From Larix sibirica (lineage: Eukaryota; Streptophyta; Pinopsida; Pinales; Pinaceae), in assembly GCA_004151065.3 (NCBI GenBank), contig NWUY0300026207.1:50927-61207 (forward strand): a stretch of DNA of 10,281 bases. Direction: 5' to 3'. Under the pieces are notes generated by a model. It ran no database searches. It saw only the letters and a list, made by a program, of their open reading frames with translations, and was not told the DNA's origin. Made by a program: the position numbers and the translations under genes. This document shows, piece by piece, positions 8,180-10,281 of the stretch; the stretch's first letter is position 1, and every line of letters begins with the position of its first letter.

Positions 8180-8650
8180 ATTTACCTTTGTGTGCATTGA
8201 AGATGAAGCCTGGACATCCCATCCTTGATCAAGTAGTATTGGTTTGCTCTCCCCGTGAAAATTATACCCCTCATATGCATGTTGGGGCTTCCAAATGCTA
8301 CACCACACACAGCAAGTGGTACTACATCTACCTCCACTTCATTGATATAACTTTCACTTATAGGGAACTTGATCTTACATTGCTAAGTGATCCTAAGCTA
8401 TGCATCCTTATTTACCCATCCCAGTGGCTATAGGTGAGGATGGCTATGAAATTTCAATCCAAACTCGTTGACCATATCTTTTGCTACGAGGTTGGCATGT
8501 GGACTGGAATCAAATAGAGCATTCACTGTTGTCTTCTTGGTTGATATGGAAGAGTTTAGTCCTATTCCTTGGGATGGTCATTACTTGGATTCACCTCTTT
8601 CTATATTTCAATGTAGTAAATATTTTCAACTACATCTAAGCTACTCTCTG
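8180..8650 (-). pseudogene. Ty3/gypsy aspartic protease (retropepsin)
   Basis: The protease cleaves the polyprotein. The translation reads KKTTVNALFDSSPHANLVAKDMV, with the active site at 8514-8503. The usual D-S/T-G triplet is DSS here, so the glycine is lost. HSHPH, PLGWVNKDA, CKIKFPISESYINEVEVDVVPL and VCGVAFGSPNMHMRG follow, then NQYYLIKDG, all in one frame with three in-frame stops between about 8440 and 8390. Upstream, 8560-8650 is a linker in a different frame (LDVVENIYYIE, KEVNPSNDHPKE). A plus-strand open frame across 8044-8433 is only its antisense shadow. Confidence 0.86.
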
Positions 8651-9793
8651 CTTGGTTGCTTGAATACATGACTAGCATGTTCTTCTTCTTGGAATCCTTC
8701 TTGTGGTTTTTTGGATTCTTCTTAGGAAGTTATCTTCCAACACTTGTATTTAGTGTGACCATCGATATTACAATGGTTTTTTGGATCCTTGCATTGATGT
8801 GTAGTGGTTGTTGTCTTCTTGTCCTTTCCTTTCCATTTCTTCTTTCCCTCCTTGAAAGCATCTTTGTGGTCTTTCTACTTGGAACCACTAGGTTGTCCTT
8901 TATTTCTACTGATATTCCCTATATATTATGCTTGCACACATGCCTCATCAACTATCCTAGGTTTAAAGAGCACCACTTGCCTTCATAAATGATTGTGTAG
9001 ACCACCTAAAGACTTCATGAGTATATCCAAATTTTTGGGAGATATACCCAACACAATGACCATTTATTTGAACTTGGTGGTGTACTTTATCACAGTCTAC
9101 CCTTGCTTATGCCAAAAGTATTGCCAATAGATCCAGTGCTCCTCTTTGTACCCAATAGGTTAGAATTAGGACCTAATGAGGGATTTAAACACCTCACGTT
9201 TATTTACCAGGATATCATCCTTTGGCCTATGTGTCTCTATGTGACTTTCCCACCAAGTTTGGGCATGTCCCACTAAATTCAATAGGGCAAATGAAATATT
9301 TTGCTCTTCCCCTTTGCTACAAACATTGAAATAAACTTCTAACTATTGCAACAATTGATTCAAATTAATGATATCGATCTCACCTTGGTGGGGTAGATGT
9401 CCACTTTCACTTCCACTTTAAACAAAGATAGAGAATAAGTTATGGCACTAAAACTTGGTATCTCTTTCTCAGGATACTTTTCGACTCCTTTTTTTGGTCT
9501 TCATTATCTCCATATCTCTTGTCTTATCCAACTTCTGAATTAGAGCTACCAAACTTGATGAAAGGTCCAAATTTGTTCTCTATGCCTACCATGAGAATGA
9601 TCATGTTGTGAGAGATGTCAGTAACTTGTGCTTCCAACTTTGAAAATCTCTTATTTGACTCATCCCGTGGATTGTTATTACTATACTTGTTTACCATGTC
9701 TAGGGTTTTGAGACTTCTTTCGTATGCCAAAAAAAACCCAAAGAAAATTGTTATGATATCAATATGATTTATAAATTGCCATGTATATTCCAA
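8651..9793 (-). pseudogene. Ty3/gypsy gag with zinc-knuckle remnant
   Basis: Gag forms the virus-like particle and binds the element RNA. The N-terminal part has DESNKRFSKLEAQVTDISHN and GPFIKFGSSNSEVG (9710-9526). A frameshift leads to IPSFSAIT and FKVEVKVDI, another to GEIDIINLNQ and LEVYFNVC. The retrotrans_gag core follows: GEEQNISFALLNL, HAQTWWESHIETHR, EVFKSLIRS and YKEEHWIYWQYFWHKQG. A Lys-rich stretch (KEGKKKWKGKDKK) precedes a degenerate CCHC knuckle at about 8735-8796 (NHCNIDGHTKYKCWK), in which the first Cys of the CxxC pair is not in register. In-frame stops are frequent. I do not trust any start codon; homology begins by about 9710. The hydrophobic plus-strand frame at 8656-8988 is the antisense of the Lys-rich part. 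Confidence 0.85.
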
Positions 9794-9876
9794 TGGAATA
9801 GTCCATCACACCATATCTTATAATGTTATGAAAATCTCGTACTATGTACTATTTTAGTTTAGATTTATAGATTTGA
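9794..9876 (-). other. Leader between LTR-like sequence and gag
   Basis: This AT-rich stretch separates the end of the LTR-like sequence from gag. A primer-binding site complementary to a tRNA 3' end would be expected at its right edge. I find no good match to the common initiator-Met type (TGGTATCAGAGC). The nearest word, TGGTGTGATGG at about 9804-9814, is not convincing and lies far from the LTR end. Confidence 0.35.
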
Positions 9877-10281
9877 TGTTATTAGATTAATGCATTAAAA
9901 AATGAATAAATTGAAATTGAAATAATAGAGGCTAAGCAAATAAAACACCATGCACACAATGAACGCAAGATGTACCCCAAGAAAACCCAATATGGGAAAA
10001 ATCCATTTAGAAGGCAAGACCATGTTGGGAATGTTATATTGTTTGCATGTAAGTTGAATGGAAAATCTGATAGTTGACTGGGATAAGTCAACTAGATTCG
10101 AAAGCGACAAACTTTGGAAGTCTAATCGGTTGACCGACTACAATATTTGTTTGGTTGAAGGAAAACGACTAGTTGACGGGAAGTCGATGGAACGACCAAG
10201 GATCAATAGGTAATCGTCCAAAGTTGACCCAGTCAAGTCAACTGTAGCTGAATAACTGAAAGTGGTTAGGAAGTTATGGAT
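9877..10281 (-). repeat. LTR-like sequence (probable 5' LTR, truncated by window)
   Basis: On the minus strand this non-coding block ends at about 9877 in TAATAACA, compatible with the TG...CA ends of LTRs. It lies just upstream of gag in the same orientation. It contains a small inverted repeat, CCCAATATGGG (9986-9996), inside ATTTTTCCCATATTGGG, wording I associate with the R/U5 part of plant LTRs, mostly Ty1/copia. Upstream of it is a U3-like block rich in GTTGAC/GTCAAC. Its start lies beyond 10281. It may be the 5' LTR of the Ty3 element or part of a separate element; the second LTR needed to prove it is not in the window. Confidence 0.45.
10071..10241. promoter_or_regulatory. Cluster of seven TTGAC (W-box) cores with inverted repeats
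   Basis: TTGAC occurs at 10074, 10130, 10173 and 10224 on the plus strand, and GTCAA (its complement) at 10087, 10232 and 10237. That is seven cores in about 170 bases against roughly 0.3 expected. Three are TTGACC or TTGACT on the plus strand, the full W-box bound by plant WRKY factors. A perfect 9-bp inverted repeat, TAGTTGACT then 6 bases then AGTCAACTA, spans 10071-10094. The position fits the U3 promoter region of the LTR-like block. Activity is inferred only. Confidence 0.45.

Larger units (their letters stand above)
5858..10281 (-). mobile_element. Degenerate Ty3/gypsy LTR retrotransposon, interrupted by the LINE
   Basis: In minus-strand order the region encodes gag, protease, reverse transcriptase, RNase H and integrase. 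Integrase after RNase H is the diagnostic order of Ty3/gypsy rather than Ty1/copia elements. The polyprotein spans about 9793-5872 and stops in mid-integrase at the LINE. An LTR-like sequence with the same orientation lies upstream of gag and runs off the window, as expected for a 5' LTR. No tRNA primer site is clear, so its link to this polyprotein is inferred. Every enzyme has stops, frameshifts and altered key residues, so this is an old, dead copy. The 3' part of integrase and the 3' LTR are not visible. Confidence 0.9.

Noticed and set aside
8656-8988. Plus-strand open frame of 110 codons, strongly hydrophobic, like a membrane protein.
   Set aside because: It is the antisense of the Lys-rich gag and zinc-knuckle region; complementing AAG/AAA-rich codons gives Phe/Leu-rich peptides.
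9882-10110. Two overlapping minus-strand open frames with hydrophobic stretches.
   Set aside because: They lie in the T-rich LTR-like block, show no motif, and use overlapping frames of the same low-complexity sequence.

Overview
The window looks like nuclear intergenic DNA from a seed plant with a repeat-rich genome. Everything recognisable is transposable-element sequence of plant type, all on the minus strand and all decayed. I see no intact host gene, rRNA, complete tRNA, CRISPR array or bacterial feature. The species cannot be named from this sequence.

Layout, left to right. Positions 1-194 are flank: a tRNA-like A-box stretch at the very edge (1-31) and about 50 bases that may be a scrap of Ty3/gypsy integrase. 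Positions 195 to about 5857 are a plant L1-type LINE read right to left. It has a T10 run (the poly(A) tail of the minus strand), a roughly 300-base 3' UTR, an unrecognised degenerate reading frame (505-1491), and a long broken ORF2 (1442-5746). ORF2 carries, in order, an apurinic-type endonuclease, a linker, a reverse transcriptase, a zf-RVT zinc motif and a C-terminal RNase H. Only a possible C-terminal stub of ORF1 remains upstream, so the element is 5'-truncated.

Positions about 5858-9793 are a Ty3/gypsy polyprotein in the order gag, protease, reverse transcriptase, RNase H, integrase. It is broken by many stops and frameshifts, and integrase stops abruptly where the LINE begins. The simplest reading is a LINE nested in an older Ty3 element. 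The Ty3 reverse transcriptase contains an in-frame 174-bp tandem duplication whose two copies share the same nonsense codon. Positions about 9877-10281 look like a long terminal repeat, cut by the window edge, with a dense cluster of TTGAC (W-box) cores.

The Ty3 element has lost key residues in protease, reverse transcriptase, RNase H and integrase. The LINE keeps the main catalytic residues of all three enzymes but has frameshifts and stops. Many stops fall where CAG or CGA codons are expected, as deamination of methylated CHG and CG sites would produce. The least explained element is the long open frame between the LINE RNase H and its 3' UTR.
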